This document shows positions 18,400-26,685 of a stretch of DNA of 64,000 bases, in pieces. The notes beneath the pieces are model-generated. The model was not told the origin of the DNA and made no database searches. It worked only from the letters and a program-made list of their open reading frames with translations. Origin of the DNA: Paraburkholderia piptadeniae (GTDB taxonomy: Bacteria; Pseudomonadota; Gammaproteobacteria; Burkholderiales; Burkholderiaceae); the NCBI RefSeq assembly GCF_900007165.1, contig NZ_CYGY02000030.1, positions 227,968 to 291,967 of the forward strand. The letters are read 5' to 3'. The translations under genes were made by a program, and so were the position numbers. The first letter of the stretch is position 1. Each line of letters starts with the position of its first letter.

Positions 18400-19338
18400 A
18401 TGCTTGCATACACGTTGCGCCGCACGCTGTGGGCGATCCCGACGATCCTCGCCGTGATCACCGCGTGCTATCTGCTGCTGCACCTCACGCCGGGCGGCCC
18501 GTTCGATACCGAGAAGCAGTTGTCGGCGGCCACGATCACGAACCTGAACGCGCGCTATCACCTCGACGAGCCGCTGTGGCAGCAATATCTGCACTATCTG
18601 TGTGGACTGCTGCACGGCGACCTGGGCCTGTCGTTCCGCTACACCGACTGGTCCGTCACCGATCTCGTGCTGAAGGCGCTGCCCGTGAGTCTCGGCGTCG
18701 GCGGCATCTCGGTGCCGATCGCGGTCGTGATCGGCGTCGCGCTCGGCACGATTGCGGCCGTGCGCCGCGACAGCGTGACCGATCTCGCGGTGATGGTGCT
18801 CGGCAATATCGGCAACGTCGTGCCGCCGTTCGTGCTCGGCCCGCTGCTCGTATGGGTGTTCGCGATTCTGCTGAAGACTGCGGACGGCCACGGCTGGCTG
18901 CCTGCGGGCGGCTGGGGCGAAGGCGAGTGGCGTTATCGCGTGCTGCCCATCGTGCTGCTGACGTTCATCAACGTCGCGCTGATCGCGCGCGTGATGCGCG
19001 GCAGCATGATCGAAGTGCTGTCGGGCAACTTCATTCGCACCGCGCGTGCGAAGGGCCTGCCCGCGCGCACGATCGTCCTGCGCCACGCGATGAAGCCCGC
19101 GCTGATGCCCGTCGTCTCGCTGCTCGGCTCGGTGTGCATCTCATCGATCACGGCGGCCGTCGTTACGGAATCGGTGTTCGCGCTGCCGGGGCTCGGGCAG
19201 CTCGTCGTCAACGGCGCAATCAACCGCGACTACACGCTCGTGCTCGGCCTCGTCGTGCTGACCACGGCCGTCGCCGTCCTCTTCAACCTGCTCGTCGACC
19301 TCGCGTATGCATGGCTCGATCCGCGTATCCGCTACTGA
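18400..19338 (+). CDS. oppB: Oligopeptide ABC transporter permease OppB
   Basis: A 312-residue inner-membrane permease. It starts MLAYTLRRTLWAIPTILAV, the standard first helix of OppB/DppB proteins, and has the cytoplasmic loop that contacts the ATPase (RTARAKGLPARTIVLRHAMKPAL). The C terminus, LLVDLAYAWLDPRIRY, is the family ending. With OppC it forms the membrane channel. It begins 18 bp after oppA and ends 5 bp before oppC, so it is co-transcribed. Confidence 0.95.
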   Translation: MLAYTLRRTLWAIPTILAVITACYLLLHLTPGGPFDTEKQLSAATITNLNARYHLDEPLWQQYLHYLCGLLHGDLGLSFRYTDWSVTDLVLKALPVSLGVGGISVPIAVVIGVALGTIAAVRRDSVTDLAVMVLGNIGNVVPPFVLGPLLVWVFAILLKTADGHGWLPAGGWGEGEWRYRVLPIVLLTFINVALIARVMRGSMIEVLSGNFIRTARAKGLPARTIVLRHAMKPALMPVVSLLGSVCISSITAAVVTESVFALPGLGQLVVNGAINRDYTLVLGLVVLTTAVAVLFNLLVDLAYAWLDPRIRY

Positions 19339-19343
19339 TACCG

Positions 19344-20234
19344 ATGAGAATGCCACCTGTCACCTTGACCGTCGCCGACGCGCCGCCTTCGCGCAGCCCG
19401 CTCGCGACTGCCGCGCGTCGTTTCGCGCGCAACCGCGCGGCCTTCATCGCGCTGCTGTTGCTGGTCCTCATCGTGCTCGCGTGCTTCGCCGGGCCGCTGC
19501 TGTCGCCGAACAATGCGATCGACAGCGACTGGTCCGCGATCAGCCTCGCGCCGACCTTCGACAACATGCACTGGTTCGGCACCGACGAACTCGGCCGCGA
19601 TCTGCTCGTGCGCACGCTCGTGGGCGGGCGCGTGTCGCTCGAAGTCGGCTTGCTCGGCACGCTCGTGTCGGGACTGATCGGCGTCGCGTGGGGCGCGACG
19701 GCCGGCTATCTCGGCGGGCGCGTCGATGCCGTGATGATGCGCGTCGTCGACATGATGTATGCGATCCCGTACATGCTGATCGCGATCCTGATGATGACGC
19801 TCTTCGGCCGCGCGTTCTATCTGGTCGTGCTGACGATCAGCGCGTTTTCGTGGCTCGACATGGCGCGCGTCGTGCGCGGTCAAACGTTGTCGTTGCGCTC
19901 GCGAGAGTTCATCGACGCGGCGAAGGCGATCGGCGTCAACTCGCGTTCGATCATCGCGCGTCATATCGTGCCGAATCTGATCGGCGTGGTGGTCGTCTAT
20001 GCGACCGTCACGGTGCCGACCATCGTGCTGACGGAATCCGTGCTGTCGTTTCTCGGACTCGGCGTGCAGGAACCGATGACGAGCTGGGGCGTGCTGATCC
20101 AGGACGGCGCGCAGAAGCTCGAATCGACGCCGTGGCTGCTGCTGTGTCCCGCGCTCATGCTGTGCGCGACGCTCTATTGCGTGAGCTTCGTCGGCGACGG
20201 CCTGCGCGATGCACTCGATCCGAAGGACCGCTGA
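19344..20234 (+). CDS. oppC: Oligopeptide ABC transporter permease OppC
   Basis: A 296-residue permease with an N-terminal cytoplasmic segment, the first helix at about residues 31-50 (FIALLLLVLIVLACFAGPLL), the OppC marker MHWFGTDELGRDLLVRTL, and the coupling loop EFIDAAKAIGVNSRSIIARHIVPN. The C terminus GDGLRDALDPKDR is typical. The open frame upstream of 19344 overlaps oppB and is a shadow; ATG 19344 lies 5 bp after the oppB stop. Second half of the membrane channel. Confidence 0.95.
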   Translation: MRMPPVTLTVADAPPSRSPLATAARRFARNRAAFIALLLLVLIVLACFAGPLLSPNNAIDSDWSAISLAPTFDNMHWFGTDELGRDLLVRTLVGGRVSLEVGLLGTLVSGLIGVAWGATAGYLGGRVDAVMMRVVDMMYAIPYMLIAILMMTLFGRAFYLVVLTISAFSWLDMARVVRGQTLSLRSREFIDAAKAIGVNSRSIIARHIVPNLIGVVVVYATVTVPTIVLTESVLSFLGLGVQEPMTSWGVLIQDGAQKLESTPWLLLCPALMLCATLYCVSFVGDGLRDALDPKDR

Positions 20235-20235
20235 C

Positions 20236-21225
20236 ATGCCATTACTCGAAGTAAAAAACCTGAGCGTGCGCTTCTCGCGCCGCGACGGCGCGCCCGTAGA
20301 CGCCGTGCAGCGCGTGTCGTTCTCGCTCGACAAAGGCAGGACGCTCGGCATCGTCGGCGAATCGGGCTCGGGCAAGAGCCAGACGGTGATGGGGCTGCTC
20401 GGGTTGCTCGCGAAGAACGGCAAGGTCAGCGGCGAAGCGCTGCACAACGGCGCAAACCTGCTGACGATGAATGAAGCCGCGCTCAACCGCATTCGCGGCG
20501 ACCGCATCGGCATGATCTTCCAGGATCCGATGACGTCGCTCAATCCGTTCCTCACGATCGAGCGGCAGATGACGGAAACGCTGCAGCTGCATCGCAAGCT
20601 GCCGCGCCGCGAAGCGAAAGCGCGCGCAATCGAAGCGCTCGAGCGCGTGCGCATCCCCGATGCCGCACGCCGCATCGGCATGTACCCGCACGAGTTCTCG
20701 GGCGGCATGCGTCAGCGCGTGATGATCGCGATGGCGTTGTTGTCCGAGCCCGAAATCCTGATCGCCGACGAACCGACGACGGCCCTCGACGTCACCGTGC
20801 AGGCGCAGATCATCGAGCTGCTGCGCGAGCTGAACCGCGAGCGCGGCACCGCGATCATCCTGATCACGCACGACATGGGCGTGGTGGCCGGCCTGTGCGA
20901 CGACGTGATGGTGATGTACGCCGGTCAGACGGTCGAGCAGGCGCCCGCGCAACAGTTGTTCGCCGCGCCGACGCATCCGTACACGATCGGCTTGCTGAGC
21001 GCACTGCCGCGCCTCACCGACGCAGACGACCAGCCGTTGCAGACCATTGCGGGCAATCCGCCGCTGCCGGGCGAGGCGTCGCAGGGTTGCGCGTTTGCGC
21101 CGCGCTGCGCGTTCGCCGGGGATGCGTGCCGCGCGACGCGCCCCGCGCTCGAATCGATCGGCGATGAAGCGCGTGCGTTGCGCGCGTGCCATCGTCCCGT
21201 CCAGACCATCGCGGAGGTGCTATGA
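20236..21225 (+). CDS. oppD: Oligopeptide ABC transporter ATPase OppD
   Basis: A 329-residue ATPase. Walker A is GESGSGKSQT, the signature EFSGGMRQRV and Walker B ILIADEPTTALDVT. The C-terminal region has the OppD/F extension with a cysteine cluster (GCAFAPRCAFAGDAC and later CHRP) that can hold an iron-sulphur centre in this family. ATG 20236 follows the oppC stop by 1 bp; an upstream in-frame start at 20209 overlaps oppC. It energises peptide import with OppF. Confidence 0.95.
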   Translation: MPLLEVKNLSVRFSRRDGAPVDAVQRVSFSLDKGRTLGIVGESGSGKSQTVMGLLGLLAKNGKVSGEALHNGANLLTMNEAALNRIRGDRIGMIFQDPMTSLNPFLTIERQMTETLQLHRKLPRREAKARAIEALERVRIPDAARRIGMYPHEFSGGMRQRVMIAMALLSEPEILIADEPTTALDVTVQAQIIELLRELNRERGTAIILITHDMGVVAGLCDDVMVMYAGQTVEQAPAQQLFAAPTHPYTIGLLSALPRLTDADDQPLQTIAGNPPLPGEASQGCAFAPRCAFAGDACRATRPALESIGDEARALRACHRPVQTIAEVL

Positions 21226-22220
21226 GCGCTCATGAATCGCTACTCGAGGTCGACAAGCTCAGCGTGCATTTCCAGATCGCGCGGGGCGGCCTTCCGTGGT
21301 CGAAGAAGGCGACGCTGCGCGCCGTCGACGGCGTGTCGTTCGACGTGCGCCGCGGCGAAACGGTTGGACTCGTCGGCGAATCGGGCTGCGGAAAGTCGAC
21401 GCTCGCGCGCGCGATCATCGGGCTTGCGCCCGTCACATCAGGCAGCGTGCAGTGGAAGGGCCGCGAAACTGTTGCCGCCGATGCCAGGCGAGATACCACG
21501 CAGATTCGCCGCGACGTGCAGATGATTTTCCAGGACCCGCTTGCATCGCTCGATCCGCGCATGACGATCGAACAGATCGTCGCGGAGCCGCTGAAGACGC
21601 ATCAGCCGCAACTCGGCCGCGAAGAAATGCGCGTGCGAGTGCGGACGATGCTCGAACGCGTCGGCCTGAACAACCATCATCTACGCCGCTATCCGCATGA
21701 GTTTTCTGGCGGGCAGTGCCAGCGCGTGGGCATTGCGCGTGCATTGATCGGCGAGCCGCAACTCGTGATCTGCGACGAGCCCGTGTCGGCGCTCGACGTG
21801 TCGATCCAGGCACAGATCGTCAACCTGCTGCGCGACCTGCAACGCGAACTGTCGCTGTCGCTGCTGTTCGTCGCGCACGATCTCGCCGTCGTGAAAGCCA
21901 TCAGCCAGCGCGTGCTCGTGATGTACCTGGGCCGCGTGATGGAGTTCGGCGACAAGCGCGACGTGTATCGCGAACCGCAGCATCCGTATACGCGGGCGCT
22001 GCTGTCGGCCGTTCCGCTGCCCGATCCGGCCGCGGAACGCGCGCGCGAACACGTGCTGTTGCGCGGCGAGATTCCGTCGCCGCTCAAGCCGCCTTCCGGC
22101 TGCGCGTTTCGCACGCGCTGCCCGGATGCAATCGACGCGTGCGCGCACGAGCGGCCCGTCGCGACATCAGCACGCATCGGCCACACGCAGGTTGCGTGCA
22201 TTCGCGCCGCGATGACCTGA
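21222..22220 (+). CDS. oppF: Oligopeptide ABC transporter ATPase OppF
   Basis: A 332-residue ATPase with Walker A GESGCGKSTL, signature EFSGGQCQRVGIARAL, Walker B LVICDEPVSALDVS and the C-terminal cysteine cluster GCAFRTRCPDAIDAC. ATG 21222 overlaps the oppD stop (ATGA) and has GGAGG upstream, so the two ATPases are translationally coupled. Last Opp component; an OprD porin follows after 155 bp, with no terminator visible between them. Confidence 0.95.
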   Translation: MSAHESLLEVDKLSVHFQIARGGLPWSKKATLRAVDGVSFDVRRGETVGLVGESGCGKSTLARAIIGLAPVTSGSVQWKGRETVAADARRDTTQIRRDVQMIFQDPLASLDPRMTIEQIVAEPLKTHQPQLGREEMRVRVRTMLERVGLNNHHLRRYPHEFSGGQCQRVGIARALIGEPQLVICDEPVSALDVSIQAQIVNLLRDLQRELSLSLLFVAHDLAVVKAISQRVLVMYLGRVMEFGDKRDVYREPQHPYTRALLSAVPLPDPAAERAREHVLLRGEIPSPLKPPSGCAFRTRCPDAIDACAHERPVATSARIGHTQVACIRAAMT

Positions 22221-22375
22221 CGAGCGCTCATATCGACGAGACCCCATTCCACGACGCAGCCAGCCGCTGCGTCAAGGGAGGCGTTCGTTTCCGCGACGGT
22301 GGAAACGGGCGGAAAGCGTGGTTCGGCCGACCGCCGCGCCACTGTTCAATCAACTAGAAAAAAGCTGGAGTTTCA

Positions 22376-23893
22376 ATGACAACCCAACGAACCACATCAG
22401 GAGCCTCGACACTCGCGCTGCTGGCAATCGGCCTGCCCGCGTTGACGATGGCGACGAGCGCGCTCGCCGACGACGCGGCCGCACCCGCCGCTGCAAGCGC
22501 AGCCGTGGCCCAGGCCGCACCGCAAACCGCACCTCAGGCCGCGCCCGCGCCGCAAGCGAAAGCCAAACCGGCAACCACGACGCTCGCGCAAGCGACGCCC
22601 GAAACGAACAACGCTGTCATTAACGCCGAAGCCACCCAGGCCGTCACGCCGCCCGAGCAGCTGTCGAGCCAGGCGAAGAGCAAGGGCCTCGTCGACGATA
22701 GCCATCTGAATCTGTTGTTCCGCAACTATGCCGACCATTTCGACAACGAAGGCGGGCCGCACCGTCACGCGTGGGTTCAAGGCATGCAGGCCAACTTCGA
22801 ATCGGGCTACACCAAAGGGCCGGTGGGCTTCGGCGTCGATGCGTCGCTGTTCGCCGCGCTGAAGCTCGACGGCGGCAAAGGCGCGGGCAACATGGTGCAC
22901 GTGGCCAAGGGCGGTGGCGGCTCCGATCAGCTCGCGTGGGCATATCCGGGCATGTACGACATCAAGGGACGCATCTCCGAGACGGTCGTCAAGTACGGCT
23001 TGCAGATCGTCGACAACAATCCGTTCCTGGAACCGCACGACAACCGCGCGTTGCCGCCGACGTTCCTCGGCGTGTCGGCCGTGAGCAATGACATCCACAA
23101 CGTCACATTGCAAGCGGGCAGCTTCACGAAGGTCGACGCGCGCGGCCATACGAACCTGACCGACATGAACACGTCGTACGGCGGCACGACGTTCAAGCGA
23201 CTCAGCTACTTCGGCGGCAACTGGGACTACTCCCCGAACGGCACGGTCACGCTGTATGCCGACCAGGCTGAAGACGTGTGGAATCAGTTCTACGCGTCGA
23301 TCTCGCATTCGATCGGCGACGTGAATACCGTCAAGTGGGCGGGCCTCGCGAACATCTACTCGACGCACCAGACGGGTTCCGCGCTGCAAGGGCATATCAA
23401 CAACAATGCGTACAGCCTGTCGCTGTCGGCGCAGCATGGCCCGCATCAGATACTGCTCGGTTATCAGCAGATTCTCGGCGACCAGTTCTTCGACTATGTG
23501 AACGAGACCAACGGCATCTATCTCGTGAACTCGATGGACGTGGACTACAACGCGCCGCACGAAAAGTCCTTTCAGTTGCGCTATACGTTCGATGGCAAGT
23601 ATGCGGGTCTGCCCGGCTTCAAGGCGATGCTGTGGGGTGTGACGGGTTGGGGCGCCGATGCTTCGGCGGGCGCGGCTTCCAATGCGATCGGCCCGTACAC
23701 GCGTAATGGCGAGTTTGTGCACGGCACGCACCATGAAATCGGCTTTATTCCGAGCTATACGCTGCAAAGCGGCAGCTTCAAGGATACGAAGATCACGTTC
23801 ATCGCGATGTACCACAAGTCGACCGCGCACTACTCGGACCCGGACAACATGGAGTACCGGCTTGTCGTGAATGTGCCCGTGAAGGTGTTTTAA
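22376..23893 (+). CDS. OprD-family outer-membrane porin with Ala/Pro/Gln-rich N-terminal linker
   Basis: A 505-residue precursor with a signal peptide to about residue 32 (ending ALA), then a low-complexity linker at about 33-95 (runs of Ala, Pro and Gln), then an OprD-type beta-barrel. Barrel features: LVDDSHLNLLFRNYADHF at the start, VKYGLQIVDNNPFLEPHDNRALPPTFLG, and a C terminus EYRLVVNVPVKVF ending in Phe. OprD porins admit amino acids, peptides or aromatic acids. Its position directly after oppABCDF suggests peptide entry across the outer membrane; the substrate is inference. A ribosome site GGAG precedes the ATG. Confidence 0.9.
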   Translation: MTTQRTTSGASTLALLAIGLPALTMATSALADDAAAPAAASAAVAQAAPQTAPQAAPAPQAKAKPATTTLAQATPETNNAVINAEATQAVTPPEQLSSQAKSKGLVDDSHLNLLFRNYADHFDNEGGPHRHAWVQGMQANFESGYTKGPVGFGVDASLFAALKLDGGKGAGNMVHVAKGGGGSDQLAWAYPGMYDIKGRISETVVKYGLQIVDNNPFLEPHDNRALPPTFLGVSAVSNDIHNVTLQAGSFTKVDARGHTNLTDMNTSYGGTTFKRLSYFGGNWDYSPNGTVTLYADQAEDVWNQFYASISHSIGDVNTVKWAGLANIYSTHQTGSALQGHINNNAYSLSLSAQHGPHQILLGYQQILGDQFFDYVNETNGIYLVNSMDVDYNAPHEKSFQLRYTFDGKYAGLPGFKAMLWGVTGWGADASAGAASNAIGPYTRNGEFVHGTHHEIGFIPSYTLQSGSFKDTKITFIAMYHKSTAHYSDPDNMEYRLVVNVPVKVF

Positions 23894-23915
23894 GCAGGGC
23901 TTTGATGATGTTCAT

Positions 23916-23948
23916 GCTTGCGGGCATCGGCATTCGATGGCCGCAAGC
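23916..23948. terminator. Hairpin between convergent genes (possible bidirectional terminator)
   Basis: GCTTGCGG (23916-23923) pairs with CCGCAAGC (23941-23948), and the inner CATCG/CGATG extends the stem to 13 bp with one mismatch around a 5-nt loop. It lies between the convergent oprD-type gene and the small membrane-protein gene. It lacks a strong T-run. Confidence 0.5.
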
Positions 23949-23971
23949 GCAAGATCAGCCCGTATAAATGT

Positions 23972-24271
23972 TCAGAAGATAACGGACACCACAATCGCCA
24001 TCCACACCGCGATCACGCCCAACAGAAACATCATGCGCGCGATGCGAACCTTCGCATCGCTCGTTTCCGGTTCGACGGGACTCGTCGCCACCCACGGCAC
24101 CAGCCCGAGAAACGCAAAGCCGATTATCGCCAGCCCCGCGACGAACTTGTCGGCGAGCGTCCAGACGCCTGCTTCCTGCAAGCCCCAGTAGCCGAGAAAG
24201 ATGATCCCGATCGAGAACATCGTCGCGGAAGCCGTGCAGAGAGCGGGCACCGATCCCTGAGGAGTGGGCAT
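23972..24271 (-). CDS. Small membrane protein, unknown function
   Basis: A 99-residue protein with three predicted transmembrane segments (about 13-29, 43-62 and 80-98: FSIGIIFLGYWG, FVAGLAIIGFAFLGLVPWV, MFLLGVIAVWMAIVVSVIF). ATG 24271 has an AGGTGG ribosome site. The reading frame continues upstream far into the neighbouring gene, but only this C-terminal part looks like protein. Not recognised as a named family. It lies downstream of panE, same strand, 71 bp gap. Confidence 0.75.
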   Translation of the reverse strand: MPTPQGSVPALCTASATMFSIGIIFLGYWGLQEAGVWTLADKFVAGLAIIGFAFLGLVPWVATSPVEPETSDAKVRIARMMFLLGVIAVWMAIVVSVIF

Positions 24272-24342
24272 GATCCACCTCGCGTGAGTCAGTGCCGTCG
24301 ATTCTACTTCAGCTTCCGCACGCTCCGCCCTGCGTTCGCGGC

Positions 24343-25278
24343 CTAAGCCGATTGCCGCTCCCGCCGTGCCTCGTATGCTTTCAGATGACTGTACGCGACG
24401 CGCAGCGACGACAGCGCGCCTTGTTGCGCCCCACCGCCGCGCGCGATCAGATCGCCGACGATATGATCGGCCTCGATGCGCGACTGCCCTTCGATATCGC
24501 GCAGCATCGATGCCGTCAACGGCGAGCCCTCGGCAAAGAGAATCGTCTGTGCGCGCGCATTGGACGCCTCGCCGAGCGGGTATCCGTTCGCCGTCGCGAC
24601 GGCCTTGCATTCGCCCAGCACGCCTTCGATCACGCGCCGCCCATCCGGCGTCTTCAGAATGTCGCCGATCGCGGCACGATGCAGACAGGTGGTGGCCGCG
24701 AGCGTCGCGAGGAACACCCACTTCTCCCACATCTGCTGAAGGATGTTGTCGGCCGCCGTCGAATCGAAGCCCGCGCCTTCGAACGTCGACGCTATCCCGC
24801 GCACGCGCTCGCTGATGCCGCCGCCTAGTTCGCCGAAGCCGATCGAATGCATGTCGTTCAGGTGCACGATTTCGCGCTCGCGATTGAGCGTCGCGGCGAT
24901 CACGCACTGGCCGCCCAATACCTTCGATACGCCGAACTTCTCTTTCAGCACATCGACGTGATGCATGCCGTTCAGCACGGGCAAGATCATCGTCGCGTCG
25001 CCGACGGCGGGCGCGAACGATTCGATTGCATCGTCAAGGCTGTAGGCTTTGCAGCTCAGCAGCACGAGATCATAAGGCTCGCTGATCTGGTCCGCGAGCA
25101 CGGTCTTCACGTCGCGCAGCGTGACATCCCCGCGCGGGCTTTTGATGACGAGCCCCGCGCGTTGCAGTTCTTCGGCGCGCTTCGCACGCACGAGAAACGT
25201 GACGTCGCGGCCCGCCTGTGCAAGACGGCCGCCAAAATATCCACCTGTAGCACCTGCGCCGACTACGAGAATTCGCAT
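24343..25278 (-). CDS. 2-Dehydropantoate 2-reductase-like (ketopantoate reductase family) protein
   Basis: A 311-residue NADPH-dependent reductase of the PanE/ApbA family. It begins with a Rossmann motif MRILVVGAGATGGYFGG, followed by VLLSCKAYSLDDAI and ILPVLNGMHHVD; the C-terminal helical domain contains MWEKWVFLATLAATTCL. PanE reduces 2-dehydropantoate to pantoate in pantothenate synthesis, but many paralogs act on other 2-keto acids, so the substrate is open and no symbol is given. ATG 25278 has AAGGAGAAG upstream; the 39-residue upstream extension is unlikely. A GTGCATATGCAG motif like the MarR-type sites of the efflux locus lies 68 bp upstream (25346-25357). Confidence 0.88.
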   Translation of the reverse strand: MRILVVGAGATGGYFGGRLAQAGRDVTFLVRAKRAEELQRAGLVIKSPRGDVTLRDVKTVLADQISEPYDLVLLSCKAYSLDDAIESFAPAVGDATMILPVLNGMHHVDVLKEKFGVSKVLGGQCVIAATLNREREIVHLNDMHSIGFGELGGGISERVRGIASTFEGAGFDSTAADNILQQMWEKWVFLATLAATTCLHRAAIGDILKTPDGRRVIEGVLGECKAVATANGYPLGEASNARAQTILFAEGSPLTASMLRDIEGQSRIEADHIVGDLIARGGGAQQGALSSLRVAYSHLKAYEARRERQSA

Positions 25279-25433
25279 TGCTTCTCCTTGGGTCATCTTC
25301 CGTCCGTTGGCATCGCGCGGCTTTGTGCGGTCGCGCGCGATGTATGTGCATATGCAGTATGTCGTAAATCTTTGCGGACCGCAGCGGGCTTGCACGGCCC
25401 GCCGCGAGTCCTTACGCGCCGATCAAATGCGTA

Positions 25434-26618
25434 TCAGACGATTTCAAGCGCAAGCGCAATGCCCTGCCCACCGCCGATGCACAGCGTAACGATGCCGCGC
25501 TTCAATCCATCGCGGCGCATCGAATGGATGAGGCGCGTCGTGAGAACGGCGCCCGTTGCGCCGATCGGATGGCCATGCGCGATCGCGCCGCCTTCGACGT
25601 TGATGATGTCATGCGCGAGCCCGAGCTTTTGCGCGACCGCGAGGGGCACGGCCGCGAACGCCTCATTGATCTCGACGCGCTCGACATCGCCGAGCTTCCA
25701 GCCCGCGCGCTCCAGCGCGATCTGCACGGCGGGCACGGGGCCGAGTCCGAACAGGCCGGGCTCGACCGCCGCGATGCCGAACGCAACGAGGCGCGCCGAC
25801 GCTTCGATGCCATGCGCGTCCGCATAGTCGCGCCCCGCGACGATCATCGCCGCCGCGCCGCTATTGAGGCCGGGCGCATTGCCCGCCGTAATCGTGCCGT
25901 CGGGACGAAACGCAGGCCGCAATTTCGCGAGCGTTTGGGCCGTCGTGTCGGCGCGCGGCTGCTCGTCGCGCGCGAACTGCACGGTGCCCTTGCGTCCTTC
26001 GATTTCGACGGCAATGAGTTCCGCGTCGAATGCGCCGCGTTCCTGTGCGGCCACGAAGCGCTGCTGCGAGCGCGCCGCCCATTCGTCCTGCGCGGCGCGC
26101 GTGAGTTCGGCTTTCGTCACGAGGTCTTCTGTGTGCCAGCCCGAGTGCTCATTCGAGAACGCATCGACGAGCCCGTCACGCAGCATGCTGTCATGCACCT
26201 GCGCGTTGCCCATGCGGCTGCCCCAGCGGCCGCTTTCGAGCAGATACGGCGCGCGGTCCATGTTCTCCATGCCGCCCGCAACGGCCACGTCGCCGAGCCC
26301 GAGCGCGATCTCCTGCGCGGCCGACACGATCGCCTGCGCCCCCGATCCGCACACACGGTTCACGGTCAGCGCCGGCACCGACACGGGCACGCCGCCGCCG
26401 ATCGACGACTGCCGCGCGGGGTTCATCTTGTTGCCTGCCTGGATCACGTTGCCCATCACCACGGACGACAACGTTTTCGCGTCGATCCCGCCACGCCGCA
26501 GCGTCTCGCGCACGGCAACCGCGCCGAGCTGCGTCGCGGGGACTTCTTTCAGCGATCCGCCGAACGCGCCGATCGGCGTGCGGACAGGATGGGCAATCAC
26601 TACATCGCGTGCATTCAT
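25434..26618 (-). CDS. Acetyl-CoA C-acyltransferase (thiolase family)
   Basis: A 394-residue thiolase. The nucleophile is Cys90 in NRVCGSGAQA, the base pair His350 in GGAIAHGHPIGATGA and Cys380 in TLCIGGGQGIA, and NEAFAA at 318-323 is intact. It condenses or cleaves acyl-CoA (acetoacetyl-CoA or 3-ketoacyl-CoA), in the cytoplasm. The usual NASGINDGAA loop reads NAPGLNSGAA (about 247-256), a departure from the family norm. The neighbours (ketopantoate reductase-like gene, efflux operon) do not define a pathway. It is the same strand as panE, with a 155-bp gap, so it is probably a separate unit. Confidence 0.92.
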   Translation of the reverse strand: MNARDVVIAHPVRTPIGAFGGSLKEVPATQLGAVAVRETLRRGGIDAKTLSSVVMGNVIQAGNKMNPARQSSIGGGVPVSVPALTVNRVCGSGAQAIVSAAQEIALGLGDVAVAGGMENMDRAPYLLESGRWGSRMGNAQVHDSMLRDGLVDAFSNEHSGWHTEDLVTKAELTRAAQDEWAARSQQRFVAAQERGAFDAELIAVEIEGRKGTVQFARDEQPRADTTAQTLAKLRPAFRPDGTITAGNAPGLNSGAAAMIVAGRDYADAHGIEASARLVAFGIAAVEPGLFGLGPVPAVQIALERAGWKLGDVERVEINEAFAAVPLAVAQKLGLAHDIINVEGGAIAHGHPIGATGAVLTTRLIHSMRRDGLKRGIVTLCIGGGQGIALALEIV

Positions 26619-26685
26619 CGCTATTCCTCAAGTTGAACTACTGCACTTCGATGCCTCGCGTGAACGAGGCGCTTCGTTGAAGGCT

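Noticed and set aside
16759..19086. 775-codon minus-strand frame over oppA and oppB
   Set aside because: Mirror frame created by GC-rich third positions; it has a Arg/His/Asp-rich composition with no family motif, while the plus strand encodes clear OppA and OppB.
23972..24907. 311-codon frame covering the small membrane-protein gene
   Set aside because: The N-terminal two-thirds is out-of-frame sequence of the ketopantoate reductase-like gene; only the last 99 residues look like protein.
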